Below are positions 52,978-61,985 of a DNA stretch of 64,000 bases, piece after piece; within the stretch, counting starts at the first letter, position 1; the number at the start of each line of letters is the position of its first letter. The position numbers were made by a program, and so were the translations under genes. Below the pieces are notes generated by a model. It ran no database searches, had not been told where the DNA came from, and was given only the letters and a program-made list of their open reading frames with translations. This DNA is from Pseudomonas viridiflava (GTDB taxonomy: Bacteria > Pseudomonadota > Gammaproteobacteria > Pseudomonadales > Pseudomonadaceae): the NCBI RefSeq assembly GCF_900583165.1, contig NZ_UTKY01000070.1, positions 1 through 64,000 on the forward strand, in the 5' to 3' direction.

Positions 52978-54003
52978 TTAGCTTGATTGTAATGAGCGTG
53001 CCGTGTGAGATTTATTACGTCTGCACGTCGAGGTCAACGCCTGGTGCATAGCGTTGAATGCCTTGCCAACGCGCTCGTTGTAATTAAGCATGATCTCTTT
53101 CAGTTGGCCCACCTCGAAATTGAGATGTACGGTGCGGCCATAAGCTTGCGCTGCAGCTAAAGCATGCAGGCCATGCCTGTTCTCCACTTCGCCAGCGTGG
53201 CCCACTACATAGCTTTTGGCTTTGCGCAAGCTGTGTGTGTCGTTACTGAGTGAAGGGTTGATCGTAAGTAGCTTGCTCTCAATATATTGGGCGATAAAAT
53301 TGTATTCGCGACCATTCCAGAGTTCGGAGGCGATGGAGACCATAATGGCATTCATGATTGATTTTTTATGTTCATCTGAATTCATGGCTGATTTATGGTT
53401 TGCCACGCCGGTGTCATATAGGAACTCGGAAAATTCGTCACACTCACGGATTTTATAGTAATCGTTTACCCAAGAGGTAGCGCCAAATGCAGTCGTCATA
53501 TGATGGTACATGCCGTCATGTCCTTTATGTCCAAGCCCGAAGTCATCCCTTGAAACTTCATGCATGTGTGCCATTACTGTATGGTAATCCATTTGGCAGT
53601 CAGCACGGGCGGACAGCGCGTCGGCTGACAAGCGCATAATTATTTTAGCTGAGACCAAACTAGTCGTTTTGTGGGTTTCATTCCAGCCATTGAAAAATTG
53701 TAGGACGCCAGGGTCAGTGTTTTCTTTTTGGAGTAGTACGAAAAATGCACTTTCAGCGTTTGAATGGGCCTCTTGGGTGATGGGATGGTTGAGCACCTCT
53801 AGCATGACGTTCTGAATGCCAGTGATTTGCGTGATCTGTGCCAATACCGGATCTCTTCGTTCATTTTTTAATAATGTCCGCCCTGGTATTTTTAAATTTT
53901 TACAATGCTTTGGTATCGCTTTGATAAACGCCTCGCCAAAGAGTTGCATTGAGCTGAATTGTCCCGATGTTTCACGCAGGCGGTGCAAGGGTGTTGAATT
54001 CAT
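52978..54003 (-). CDS. Putative heme-oxygenase-like metal oxidase (family uncertain)
   Basis: The 341-residue cytoplasmic protein is mostly helical and rich in His, Glu and Asp. MHEVSRDDFGLGHKGHDGMY followed by HHMTTAFG resembles the E...D..G.G....H motif of heme-oxygenase-like iron enzymes, and GHAGEVENRHGLHALAAA near residue 270 resembles their C-terminal metal-binding helix. If so, it is a di-iron oxidase or oxygenase. No close named family is recognised by eye. It has AT-rich codon use and shares the island with the TSUP permease (188 bases apart, same strand) and a divergent LysR gene. Confidence 0.5.
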   Translation of the reverse strand: MNSTPLHRLRETSGQFSSMQLFGEAFIKAIPKHCKNLKIPGRTLLKNERRDPVLAQITQITGIQNVMLEVLNHPITQEAHSNAESAFFVLLQKENTDPGVLQFFNGWNETHKTTSLVSAKIIMRLSADALSARADCQMDYHTVMAHMHEVSRDDFGLGHKGHDGMYHHMTTAFGATSWVNDYYKIRECDEFSEFLYDTGVANHKSAMNSDEHKKSIMNAIMVSIASELWNGREYNFIAQYIESKLLTINPSLSNDTHSLRKAKSYVVGHAGEVENRHGLHALAAAQAYGRTVHLNFEVGQLKEIMLNYNERVGKAFNAMHQALTSTCRRNKSHTARSLQSS

Positions 54004-54138
54004 GGTCTTGCCTTATTCGTGGAGGCGTATTAGGTGGAGTCTGATTAAAACTGCCTTCATGAAATCAGAGCGTGCGACATTAGATGGCTTGATTGGCTTG
54101 CGACAAGTAATTTATAATCACTGAACTATTCACTTTTA

Positions 54139-55020
54139 GTGAGCAATGAAATGGAGCTCTCTCAGCTGACGATGTTTAAAATGGTTGCCGAACAGGGCAG
54201 CATAATTCGAGCTTCTGAATTGTTACACTGTGTTCCATCTAATATTACAAACAGGATAAAGCTGTTAGAGAAAGAGCTTGGCGTTGAACTGTTTATACGA
54301 AAGGGCAGAGGGCTTGTCATCAGCCCTTCGGGTAGGTTGTTTCTAGGCTACACAAATAGAATTCTTGCATTGTGTCACGAGTCTCGAAGGGCTCTTGATC
54401 CAGCATCAGAGCCGTCGGGATCTTTGAAAATCGGCGCGATTGAATCTTCAGCCATAGGCCGGTTGCCCAAGGTGCTCTCAAAATTTCATCATGATTATCC
54501 TTCTGTACAGATTCAGTTCAGTACGGGGGTATGGTCGCAACTGATAAGTGATGTAGTTGATCACACGTCAGATGGTGCGATAGTTGCTGTTAGAAGCGAG
54601 CATCCAGATGTTGAGTGTATGGAAATCTACCAAGAGGAACTTGTGTTAATTGCCTCTCCCACTGCAGGGAAAATACAACGACCTCAGGATGTGGTCGGGA
54701 AGGATATCTTCATGTGGCCCGAAGGATGTCCCTACAGAAAAGTACTGGAAAACTGGTTGGGTCAGCATGGTCTATCGAGTGTTATTACCAACATAGCTAG
54801 CTATGGAACTATTTTGGGATGCGTCAGTTCCGGCGAGGGTGTGTCGTTGGTGCCTAAAGGGGTATTTGATAAATTTTGCCGAATGGGCGGTATTAGTGGT
54901 CATGTATTTAGCGATTTGTTACCAGTAAAAAATTATTTTATATGGAATAAACACGCTGGGTTTCATTGTGCGAAAGATAAATTCGTTGAGTTGCTAAAGG
55001 AGGAGTTCAAAGATATTTGA
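54139..55020 (+). CDS. LysR-type regulator of the AT-rich island
   Basis: The 293-residue protein has a helix-turn-helix (QLTMFKMVAEQGSIIRASEL, VPSNITNRIKLLEKELGVEL) and an effector domain (SLKIGAIESSAIGRLPKVLS, GCVSSGEGVSLVPKGVFDKF). The GTG at 54139 or ATG at 54151 could start it; neither has a strong ribosome site. It is divergent from the putative oxidase gene (135 bases between), so it probably controls the oxidase and permease. Its AT-rich composition matches the island. Confidence 0.88.
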   Translation: MSNEMELSQLTMFKMVAEQGSIIRASELLHCVPSNITNRIKLLEKELGVELFIRKGRGLVISPSGRLFLGYTNRILALCHESRRALDPASEPSGSLKIGAIESSAIGRLPKVLSKFHHDYPSVQIQFSTGVWSQLISDVVDHTSDGAIVAVRSEHPDVECMEIYQEELVLIASPTAGKIQRPQDVVGKDIFMWPEGCPYRKVLENWLGQHGLSSVITNIASYGTILGCVSSGEGVSLVPKGVFDKFCRMGGISGHVFSDLLPVKNYFIWNKHAGFHCAKDKFVELLKEEFKDI

Positions 55021-55088
55021 CATGCTTCGCCTGAAGAAGTCTTTACTGTCAAGGCTTCATTAAATCGTCCTCATTTTCGGATGAGGCA

Positions 55089-55781
55089 CTAATCCGCAAA
55101 ACTACGATCAAAAAAGTAGACCTCTCCAGGCTTGAGGCTCTCCACCGTCGCCTGCGGCCTACCCCCCTCGCCATGCTTCTTGCGCCCCGTCTCACGCAAG
55201 TACCCCGCCTCAGTCAGCTTCAACAACCGCTGACGAATACTGGTCTTCAGTACCGGCCGCGCCAGCACCAGGGAAAAGATCGTGGTCGCCTCCGGCGCGC
55301 TGAACTCATTACCCAAAAACATCAACGGCAAGCTGCTGTACAGCGACTTGGACAGCAACCGCTCCTGCACCGACGCCACGATCAGGTTGTGATCAAACGG
55401 TAGCTTGATACTGCCATCGGCCACTGCATCCAGCGCAAACCAGCCCTGATGCTCAGCCAATTGCACCTCATCCGCCACAATCGCCAAATAGTAAGTGGAC
55501 GACGACCAACAGCGCGGGTCGCGAAACGCATCGCCTACGGTGCCCACCTGTTCGCTCCAAGCCAGCGTTAACCCTACCTTGTCACTGGCGCGCAACCGCT
55601 CGACCGCATCCTTGAGGCTCAGATCTTGCACGCCGCCGTTCACCACCACACCCGGTAGCGCCCAATGCCCGGCGAACGGTTCGGCGTCGCGCTTGTTCAG
55701 CAACAGCTTGAGTTCGCCGCTTGCACGGCCGTAACACAGCACGCACAGGTCAACGGTATGGAGGTAGGCGCTAAGAGGCAT
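55089..55781 (-). CDS. nrtR: NrtR: Nudix-related repressor of NAD metabolism
   Basis: The 230-residue protein has an N-terminal Nudix fold (AYLHTVDLCVLCYGRASGEL, PFAGHWALPGVVVNGG) whose Nudix box (LKDAVERLRASDKVGL) lacks the usual REUxEE residues, as expected for a sensor rather than a hydrolase. A C-terminal winged helix follows (SIRQRLLKLTEAGYLRETGR). NrtR senses ADP-ribose and represses NAD salvage genes. It is divergent from pncA-pncB-nadE, and inverted repeats lie between. Its 3' end matches the repeat at 51966-51998. Confidence 0.92.
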   Translation of the reverse strand: MPLSAYLHTVDLCVLCYGRASGELKLLLNKRDAEPFAGHWALPGVVVNGGVQDLSLKDAVERLRASDKVGLTLAWSEQVGTVGDAFRDPRCWSSSTYYLAIVADEVQLAEHQGWFALDAVADGSIKLPFDHNLIVASVQERLLSKSLYSSLPLMFLGNEFSAPEATTIFSLVLARPVLKTSIRQRLLKLTEAGYLRETGRKKHGEGGRPQATVESLKPGEVYFFDRSFAD

Positions 55782-55834
55782 TTGAAGTCCTTATGAACGG
55801 TTGCGGGGCACAGTCTAACGGATCGGGCAGATAT

Positions 55835-55901
55835 GTCATGTACTTGGCAGAGCATAGATAAATAAACTTTTCTTGCAATGAAAGTACATGACGTGTACTT
55901 T
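55835..55901. promoter_or_regulatory. NrtR operator candidates between nrtR and pncA
   Basis: A perfect palindrome AAAGTACA-TGACG-TGTACTTT lies at 55881-55901, 27 bases before pncA. AAGTACATGAC (55882-55892) is also mirrored by GTCATGTACTT at 55835-55845, 54 bases before nrtR. Two operator copies serving both divergent genes are the simplest reading. Confidence 0.75.
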
Positions 55902-55927
55902 TGTTTGCAGACCACAGGAGAACCGCC

Positions 55928-56575
55928 ATGACCCTCGTAAAAACCGCCATTGCTTCATTCGACGTCGATGCCCAGAAGAGCTTTACGCCGCTGTGCCCCA
56001 ACGAATTGCCGGTGGCCGGTGGCGATCAGATTGGCGCCGAGCTCAACTATATGGCTAGCCTCGCCGGCCACCGCGTCGGCAGCAAAGACGCCCACACCCC
56101 GCACGCGCCCTGGGTGGTGTCGCAGCACAGTGAGATGTTGCAACCCACTGGCCTGGCCCACGCCGATGTGACCTGGGTCAGCCACTGCGTACCGGGCACC
56201 GAGGGCTTCACGCTGCTGGATGAATTGCCCACGCCCTACGACTATGACTACTTCATCTGGAAAGGCGTCGAACCCGACCTTCACCCGTATGGCGCCTGCT
56301 TCCACGACCTTCACGACAAGCTGTCCACCGGCGTCATTGAGTATTTGAAAGCCCAAGGCGTTGCCCGGGTGATCGTCGGCGGCCTGGCCCTGGACTACTG
56401 CGTCAAGACCACCGCGTCGCAACTGCTCAAGGCCGGCTTCGAGGTGGTGCTACACCTGCCGGCCTGTCGGGGTATCACTGAGGAGGGCAGCACCCAAGCG
56501 GTCAACGATTTGCTCAAGGCCGGTGCTGTCATCAGCCGCACCCGCGAAGAACTGGCCACGATGGTCACGCGCTAA
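55928..56575 (+). CDS. pncA: Nicotinamidase PncA
   Basis: The 215-residue isochorismatase-fold enzyme deamidates nicotinamide to nicotinate. Visible residues are Asp14 (FDVDAQKSF), the metal-site region (SKDAHTPHAPW) and catalytic Cys158 in GLALDYCVKTT. The ATG at 55928 follows AGGAG. It is the first gene of the salvage operon, with the NrtR palindrome immediately upstream. Confidence 0.92.
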   Translation: MTLVKTAIASFDVDAQKSFTPLCPNELPVAGGDQIGAELNYMASLAGHRVGSKDAHTPHAPWVVSQHSEMLQPTGLAHADVTWVSHCVPGTEGFTLLDELPTPYDYDYFIWKGVEPDLHPYGACFHDLHDKLSTGVIEYLKAQGVARVIVGGLALDYCVKTTASQLLKAGFEVVLHLPACRGITEEGSTQAVNDLLKAGAVISRTREELATMVTR

Positions 56576-56586
56576 GGAGAGACACC

Positions 56587-57804
56587 ATGGAAAGTGCCTA
56601 CGATTTTGACGCCCCGGTGATCCAGGGGCTGCTCGACACCGACTACTACACCTTCACCATGATGCAGGCCGTGTTGCACCAGTACCCCAACGTTGAAGTG
56701 GAATACAACTTCATCGTGCGCTCCAAGGAAAAGCTCGGCCATTTGATCCCGCAATTGCGCGACGAACTGGAGAAACTCGCTGGCTTGAACATGCGTGAAG
56801 GCGAGCTGCGCTTTCTGTTCAATCCGCGTTTTCGCGAGTACCTCACCCCCGACTACGAACGCTTCCTGGGCCTGTACCGTTTCAACCTGCGCTATATCCA
56901 CGTCAGCGAAGTCGACGGGCAACTGAACATCCGCGTGATCGGCCCGATGCTGCACTGCATCATGTTCGAACAACCGGTACTGGCCCTGGTCAGCGAACTG
57001 CGCAACCGTGACAAGTACCCCGACGTGACCCTGGAAGACGTCACCCGCAAGCTGTACCGGAAGTTCGACTGGCTGGAAAAAAACCTCAGCCGCGACGAGC
57101 TGGCCGACCTGCGCGTATCCGACTTCTCAACCCGCCGGCGCCTGTCGTTCAAGGCGCAGCGCGAAGTGGTGGATATCATGCGCCGCGACTTCCCCGGCCA
57201 GTTTGTCGGCACCAGCAATGCGCACTTGGCCTATGAGTTCGACCTGCCGCTGATCGGCACCATGGCCCACCAATGGCTGATGGTGCACCAGCAACTGGGG
57301 CGCCTGCGTGAAAGCCAGAACGCCGCCCTGGAAAACTGGGTGCGTGAATACCGAGGCCGCCTCGGCATCGCCCTGACCGACTGCATCAGCACCGATTTTT
57401 TCCTCAAGGACTTCGATCTGTACTTCGCCAAGCTCTACGACGGCCTGCGCCAGGACTCCGGCGACCCCATCGCCTGGGCCGACAAGGTGCTGGCCCGGTA
57501 CCAGCAACTGGGCATCGACCCGATGACCAAAGACTTGATGTTCTCCGACGGCCTGAACTTCGAAAAATGCCTGCCGATCCTGCGCCACGTGCGCGGCAAG
57601 GCCAAGTTTGGTTTTGGCATGGGTACCAGCCTAGCCTGTGATGTGGAAGGGGTAGAGCCGCTGAGCATCGTGATGAAACTGGTGCGGGTACACGGCGAGC
57701 CGGTGGTGAAGTTTTCCGATGACCCGATCAAGAATGTCTGCGAAGACGCCTCGTTTTTGCAGTACGCAGCCAAGGTGTTCAATGTCGCCAGTATGGAGGT
57801 GTGA
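56587..57804 (+). CDS. pncB: Nicotinate phosphoribosyltransferase PncB
   Basis: The 405-residue protein catalyses nicotinate plus PRPP to nicotinate mononucleotide. Family motifs are LLDTDYYTFTMMQAVLHQYP at the N-terminus, SDFSTRRRLSFKAQREVVDI, FVGTSNAHLAYEFDLPLIGT with the phospho-accepting His, and the PRPP-side DSGDPIAWADKV. Length fits proteobacterial PncB. It lies 11 bases after pncA with AGGAGA upstream. Confidence 0.94.
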   Translation: MESAYDFDAPVIQGLLDTDYYTFTMMQAVLHQYPNVEVEYNFIVRSKEKLGHLIPQLRDELEKLAGLNMREGELRFLFNPRFREYLTPDYERFLGLYRFNLRYIHVSEVDGQLNIRVIGPMLHCIMFEQPVLALVSELRNRDKYPDVTLEDVTRKLYRKFDWLEKNLSRDELADLRVSDFSTRRRLSFKAQREVVDIMRRDFPGQFVGTSNAHLAYEFDLPLIGTMAHQWLMVHQQLGRLRESQNAALENWVREYRGRLGIALTDCISTDFFLKDFDLYFAKLYDGLRQDSGDPIAWADKVLARYQQLGIDPMTKDLMFSDGLNFEKCLPILRHVRGKAKFGFGMGTSLACDVEGVEPLSIVMKLVRVHGEPVVKFSDDPIKNVCEDASFLQYAAKVFNVASMEV

Positions 57805-57805
57805 C

Positions 57806-58615
57806 ATGCAAGACCGTATTGCGCAGGAACTAACGATCAATCGCCAGCTTGTGAAAGGCGGTGAGGCCACCGAAATCCAACGGCGCATCGACTTCATCAA
57901 GACCACCTTGCGCGGCTCAGGCTGTAAGGCCCTGGTGCTGGGCATCAGCGGCGGTGTCGACTCCCTCACTGCGGGCCGCCTGTGCCAGCGCGCGGTGGAG
58001 CAGTTGCGCAGCGAAGGCTACGCCGCGCGCTTTATCGCCATGCGCCTGCCCTACAAGACCCAGGCCGACGAACACGACGCCCAGGCCTCCCTGGACTTCA
58101 TCACCCCGGACCATGTGGACACCCTCAATATCGCCGCCAGCGTCGACGGCCTGATGACCGGCCTCACGGCCACCGAAGCCAGCGCCGCCCAGGTCGATTT
58201 CATCAAGGGCAACGTCAAGGCGCGCACACGGATGATCGCTCAATACGCCGTGGCCAATTTGCATAACGGCCTGGTGGTCGGCACCGATCACGGCGCCGAA
58301 GCGTTGATGGGGTTTTTCACCAAATTCGGCGATGGCGCCTGTGACCTCGCGCCGCTGTCGGGCCTGACCAAGACTCAGGTAAGGCTGTTGGCGATGGGCC
58401 TCGGCGCACCGGACAATTTGGTGCACAAGCACCCCACGGCGGATTTGGAAGAGCTGGTGCCAGGCAAGTTGGATGAGCAGGCCTATGGTTGCTCTTACGA
58501 AGAGATTGACGCGTACTTGATGGGCGAACCGGTGAGTGAGCGGGTAAGGGGGATTGTCGAAGGGGCATACGGCAAGACAGCGCATAAACGTGCGCTGCCG
58601 ATGGTGCCGTCGTAA
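57806..58615 (+). CDS. nadE: NH3-dependent NAD+ synthetase NadE
   Basis: Starting at 57806 (GGAGGTG upstream, one base after the pncB stop), the 269-residue enzyme converts nicotinate adenine dinucleotide to NAD+. The ATP pyrophosphatase P-loop S48-G-G-V-D-S53 is intact, and GTDHGAEALMGFFTKFGDG and LVHKHPTADLEE are further family motifs. No glutaminase domain is present, so free ammonia is used. With pncA and pncB it gives an uninterrupted nicotinamide salvage route apart from NadD. Confidence 0.94.
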   Translation: MQDRIAQELTINRQLVKGGEATEIQRRIDFIKTTLRGSGCKALVLGISGGVDSLTAGRLCQRAVEQLRSEGYAARFIAMRLPYKTQADEHDAQASLDFITPDHVDTLNIAASVDGLMTGLTATEASAAQVDFIKGNVKARTRMIAQYAVANLHNGLVVGTDHGAEALMGFFTKFGDGACDLAPLSGLTKTQVRLLAMGLGAPDNLVHKHPTADLEELVPGKLDEQAYGCSYEEIDAYLMGEPVSERVRGIVEGAYGKTAHKRALPMVPS

Positions 58616-58674
58616 CGTGCACTCACTTGCGGTATAACCCTCGCACGCTTTAGTTTTCCGAGGCCCCGTTTTTC

Positions 58675-60030
58675 ATGCAAAGCCCTTTGCAACGCCCGCT
58701 GTGGCAGGTCTACCTGATCTTTCTGGCACCGATGGTGCTGTCCAACTTCCTGCAGAGTTTTTCCGGCACCCTCAACGGCATCTATGTCGGGCAAATGCTC
58801 GGCACCCAGGCGCTGGCGGCGGTGTCGGGTATGTTCCCCATCGTGTTTTTCTTTATCGCCCTCGTGATCGGCCTGGGGGCGGGTGCGTCGGTGTTGATCG
58901 GCCAGGCGTGGGGCGCCCAAGAGACGGGGATGGTCAAGGCGATCACGGGCGCAACCCTCACGTTGGGGGCGTTGGTCGGCTTGACTGCGGCCGTGTTGGG
59001 CAGCCTGTTTGCGCGCCCGGCATTGCAGGCGCTGGGCACGCCGGTTGACGTGTTGGATGACGCCGTCGGCTATGCCCAGAAGATGATGCTGATCATGCCG
59101 TTGCTGCTGGTGTTTATTCTCTATACCCAACTGTTGCGCGGCGTCAGTGACACGATTTCACCGTTACTGGCGCTGGTGGTTTCAACCTTGGTGGGTCTGC
59201 TGCTGACACCCGCGTTAATTCGTGGCTGGATCGGCTTGCCGCCGATGGGTATCCAGAGCGCGGTGTACGCCGGGCTGGTGGGGAACGCGTTGGCGATGCT
59301 GTTTCTGATCCTAAGGCTGAGGCATAAAAACCATGTGATGGCGCCTGATCGGGAACTGGTTGCGGCGTTGCGGCTGGACCGCGCAATTTTAGGAAAAGTA
59401 TTACGCATTGGCCTGCCTACCGGCCTACAGATGGTGGTGTTGTCGCTATCGGAATTGGTCATCCTCGCGCTGGTTAACAGTCACGGCTCCCAGGCCACCG
59501 CTGCCTATGGTGCGGTGACACAGATCGTCAACTACGTGCAGTTCCCAGCGCTCTCAATTGCCATCACCGCGTCGATCCTCGGTGCCCAGGCCATTGGCGC
59601 CGGGCGCCTGGAGCGGATTGGGCCGATTCTTCGCACGGGCCTGTTGATCAACACCTGCCTGACCGGCGGCCTGATCGTACTTGGCTATGTGCTGTCCCAC
59701 TGGCTGCTAGGCCTGTTCATTACCGACGACGCGGCGCGGGTCAAGGCTGAGCACCTGTTGCACATCATGTTGTGGAGCATCCTGGTGTTCGGTTTCCAGG
59801 CGGTGGTGGGCGGGATCATGCGCGCCAGCGGCGTGGTGTTGATGCCGGTAGTGATCTCGATCTTCTGCGTGCTGTGCGTTGAGCTGCCAATGGCTTATCT
59901 GTTCAACGCCCACTTTGGCCTGGAAGGGGTGTGGATGGCGTTTCCGGTGACCTACCTGGCGATGCTGGGGTTGCAGGTCGCGTATTACCGGTTGGTGTGG
60001 CGGCATAAGCAGATCAAGCGTTTGGTGTGA
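58675..60030 (+). CDS. MATE-family multidrug/metabolite exporter
   Basis: The 451-residue protein has 12 membrane segments in two MatE repeats (LIFLAPMVLSNFLQSFSGTL, and LGKVLRIGLPTGLQMVVLSL in the second half), typical of Na+ or H+-coupled MATE exporters. It starts 59 bases after nadE on the same strand; no terminator is evident in the gap, so read-through is possible. The substrate cannot be told. Confidence 0.92.
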   Translation: MQSPLQRPLWQVYLIFLAPMVLSNFLQSFSGTLNGIYVGQMLGTQALAAVSGMFPIVFFFIALVIGLGAGASVLIGQAWGAQETGMVKAITGATLTLGALVGLTAAVLGSLFARPALQALGTPVDVLDDAVGYAQKMMLIMPLLLVFILYTQLLRGVSDTISPLLALVVSTLVGLLLTPALIRGWIGLPPMGIQSAVYAGLVGNALAMLFLILRLRHKNHVMAPDRELVAALRLDRAILGKVLRIGLPTGLQMVVLSLSELVILALVNSHGSQATAAYGAVTQIVNYVQFPALSIAITASILGAQAIGAGRLERIGPILRTGLLINTCLTGGLIVLGYVLSHWLLGLFITDDAARVKAEHLLHIMLWSILVFGFQAVVGGIMRASGVVLMPVVISIFCVLCVELPMAYLFNAHFGLEGVWMAFPVTYLAMLGLQVAYYRLVWRHKQIKRLV

Positions 60031-60069
60031 TACAGGTGGCGCAATTTAAGAACTGAAGGCGTGTAGCTC

Positions 60070-61242
60070 ATGGCAAACCCCTATGCTGCGTTGTTCCAGG
60101 CGCCTGGTGCTCGCGCTTTTGTATTGGCCGGCATGCTGGCGCGCATGCCCGTGTCGATGACCGGTATCGGCCTCATAACCATGTTGTCCCAGGTGCACGG
60201 TGGCTACGGCCTGGCGGGTTCAGTGGCGGCGGTGTACGCCCTGGCCACGGCGCTATGCGCACCGCAGGTCTCACGCTTGGTGGACCGATATGGCCAAGGT
60301 CGAGTGTTGCCGATCGCTGCACTGATCGGCGGTGGGGCGTTGTTGATGCTGCTGCTGTGCACCCGCTTGCACGCGCCAACCTGGACGCTGTTCCTGTTCG
60401 CCGCGCTGACCGGCTGCATACCGAATATGTCGGCCATGGTGCGGGCGCGGTGGACCGAGTTGTACCGGGGGCAACCCGAGCTGCAAACGGCGTTTGCGCT
60501 GGAATCGGTGCTCGATGAGGTGTGTTTTATCGTCGGCCCGCCAATTTCGGTGGGTTTGAGTGTGATGCTGTTCCCCGAAGCCGGGCCGTTGATGGCCGCG
60601 TTGTTGCTGGCAGTTGGCGTTACCACGTTCGTGCTGCAGCGGGAGACCGAGCCGCCGGTGCATGAGCACCACGAGCATCACAGCGGTTGGTTGATTGCTT
60701 CCCCGTCGGTATTGATCCTGATGATCCTGTTGCTGGCCATGGGCGTGATCGTTGGCGTCGTGGATGTGGTCAGCGTGGCCTTTGCCCAGCATCAGGGCCA
60801 GCCAGCGGCGGCGAGCATCGTGCTGTCGGTGTACGCGATCGGTTCGTGCCTGGCCGGGCTGGCCTTCGGTACCCTCAAGTTCAAGGCGCCGTTACCCCGG
60901 CAGTTCCTGTTCTGCGGCGTGGCCACGGCGCTGACCACGTTGCCGTTACTGCTGGTGACCAACATTCCAGGGCTGGCAGTCGCGATCTTTATCTCCGGGC
61001 TGTTCTTTGCCCCAACGCTGATCGTGTCCATGGCCCTGGTGGAGCGCATCGTGCCGCCGAGCCGCCTGACCGAGGGCATGACCTGGTTGATCACCGGGCT
61101 CAGCATCGGCGTAGCCATCGGCGCTGCCAGCTCTGGCTGGATGATCGACCACTTTGGCGCCACCAGCGGGTTCTGGGTGGCGCTGGTGGCGGGTGCAGTG
61201 GTCATGGGGTCAGCGGTGCTGGGGTATCGGCGCTTAGGGTAA
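60070..61242 (+). CDS. MFS transporter
   Basis: The 390-residue protein has about 12 membrane segments and the MFS loop motif SRLVDRYGQGRVLPIAAL between segments 2 and 3. A His-rich cytoplasmic stretch (PPVHEHHEHHSGW) lies in the central loop. It resembles drug or sugar efflux MFS proteins. Its stop codon directly abuts the hicB stop on the other strand. Confidence 0.9.
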   Translation: MANPYAALFQAPGARAFVLAGMLARMPVSMTGIGLITMLSQVHGGYGLAGSVAAVYALATALCAPQVSRLVDRYGQGRVLPIAALIGGGALLMLLLCTRLHAPTWTLFLFAALTGCIPNMSAMVRARWTELYRGQPELQTAFALESVLDEVCFIVGPPISVGLSVMLFPEAGPLMAALLLAVGVTTFVLQRETEPPVHEHHEHHSGWLIASPSVLILMILLLAMGVIVGVVDVVSVAFAQHQGQPAAASIVLSVYAIGSCLAGLAFGTLKFKAPLPRQFLFCGVATALTTLPLLLVTNIPGLAVAIFISGLFFAPTLIVSMALVERIVPPSRLTEGMTWLITGLSIGVAIGAASSGWMIDHFGATSGFWVALVAGAVVMGSAVLGYRRLG

Positions 61243-61608
61243 TCAACCAATTGCCGGGCAAGTACCTGTACCGTGGTGTTGCAGGAATTCATTCAGCGCC
61301 TGGCGGGTCAGGTCGTTGAGCGTCACTTTCTTGCGGGTCGCCTCCAGCGCCGCCGCCAGGTGCAGGTCATGGCCGACCCGGACATTGAATGACCCTTTGC
61401 AAGGCTTCTCCGGTGTTTGCCCGAGGGCCTGGCAGGTTGTCAGGTAATCCTCCACCGCTTCGCGGAAAGCGGCGTCGAGTTCGCCCACGGTTTTGCCTTC
61501 GTAGCTCACCAGTGCCTTGATGAACAGCACCTTGCCGAACAGGCAGTTGTCTTCGAGGCTGGCTTCGATGGAGCCGATGTAGCCATTGTGTTTCAGTTGG
61601 TTGTTCAC
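61243..61608 (-). CDS. hicB: HicB-type antitoxin
   Basis: The 121-residue protein has a HicB N-terminal fold (YIGSIEASLEDNCLFGKVLF, YEGKTVGELDAAFREAVEDY) and a C-terminal ribbon-helix-helix-like part (FNVRVGHDLHLAAALEATRK, VTLNDLTRQALNEFLQHH). It would neutralise HicA and bind the operon promoter. It follows hicA with a four-base overlap. Confidence 0.9.
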   Translation of the reverse strand: MNNQLKHNGYIGSIEASLEDNCLFGKVLFIKALVSYEGKTVGELDAAFREAVEDYLTTCQALGQTPEKPCKGSFNVRVGHDLHLAAALEATRKKVTLNDLTRQALNEFLQHHGTGTCPAIG

Positions 61609-61856
61609 TGAATCAGTTCTCCTGATTTCAATTGTTCGATGATCTGGCGCCGAATGTAGTGTTTCAGTTCGTTGCCGGGATGAGGCTTGTGCAGCGTGAT
61701 CATTGCACTGGGATCGCCAATGTCGAACCTGACGCGGCTTCCAGCCCCCTCAATCTGCTTGTAGCCCAGCCGTCGCAACAGCGTGACGAGTTCGGGCCAG
61801 GTAAAGGCCATTTGTTCATTGAGCAATTTGGCGAGCAGCTTTTCATTTTTCGACAC
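61605..61856 (-). CDS. hicA: HicA-type mRNA interferase toxin
   Basis: The 83-residue protein has the double-stranded-RNA-binding-like HicA fold with KQIEGAGSRVRFDIGDPS and the catalytic His in ITLHKPHPGNELKHYIRRQI. HicA cleaves mRNA. The GTG start at 61856 is chosen because the leader SKNEKLLAKLLN is seen in relatives; ATG 61811 is the alternative. All key residues appear intact, so the pair may be active. Confidence 0.9.
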   Translation of the reverse strand: MSKNEKLLAKLLNEQMAFTWPELVTLLRRLGYKQIEGAGSRVRFDIGDPSAMITLHKPHPGNELKHYIRRQIIEQLKSGELIQ

Positions 61857-61985
61857 GGCGATCCCTGCGTGTAACTAAATGTAGTTGCAAAAAGTGGTGT
61901 ACGTCAATGCTAGCTCGGGTTCGGGAAGCTTTCCCGGGATTGATGTAACCCTTGATGACACGTCGCTGCACATCCCCATCCCTCG

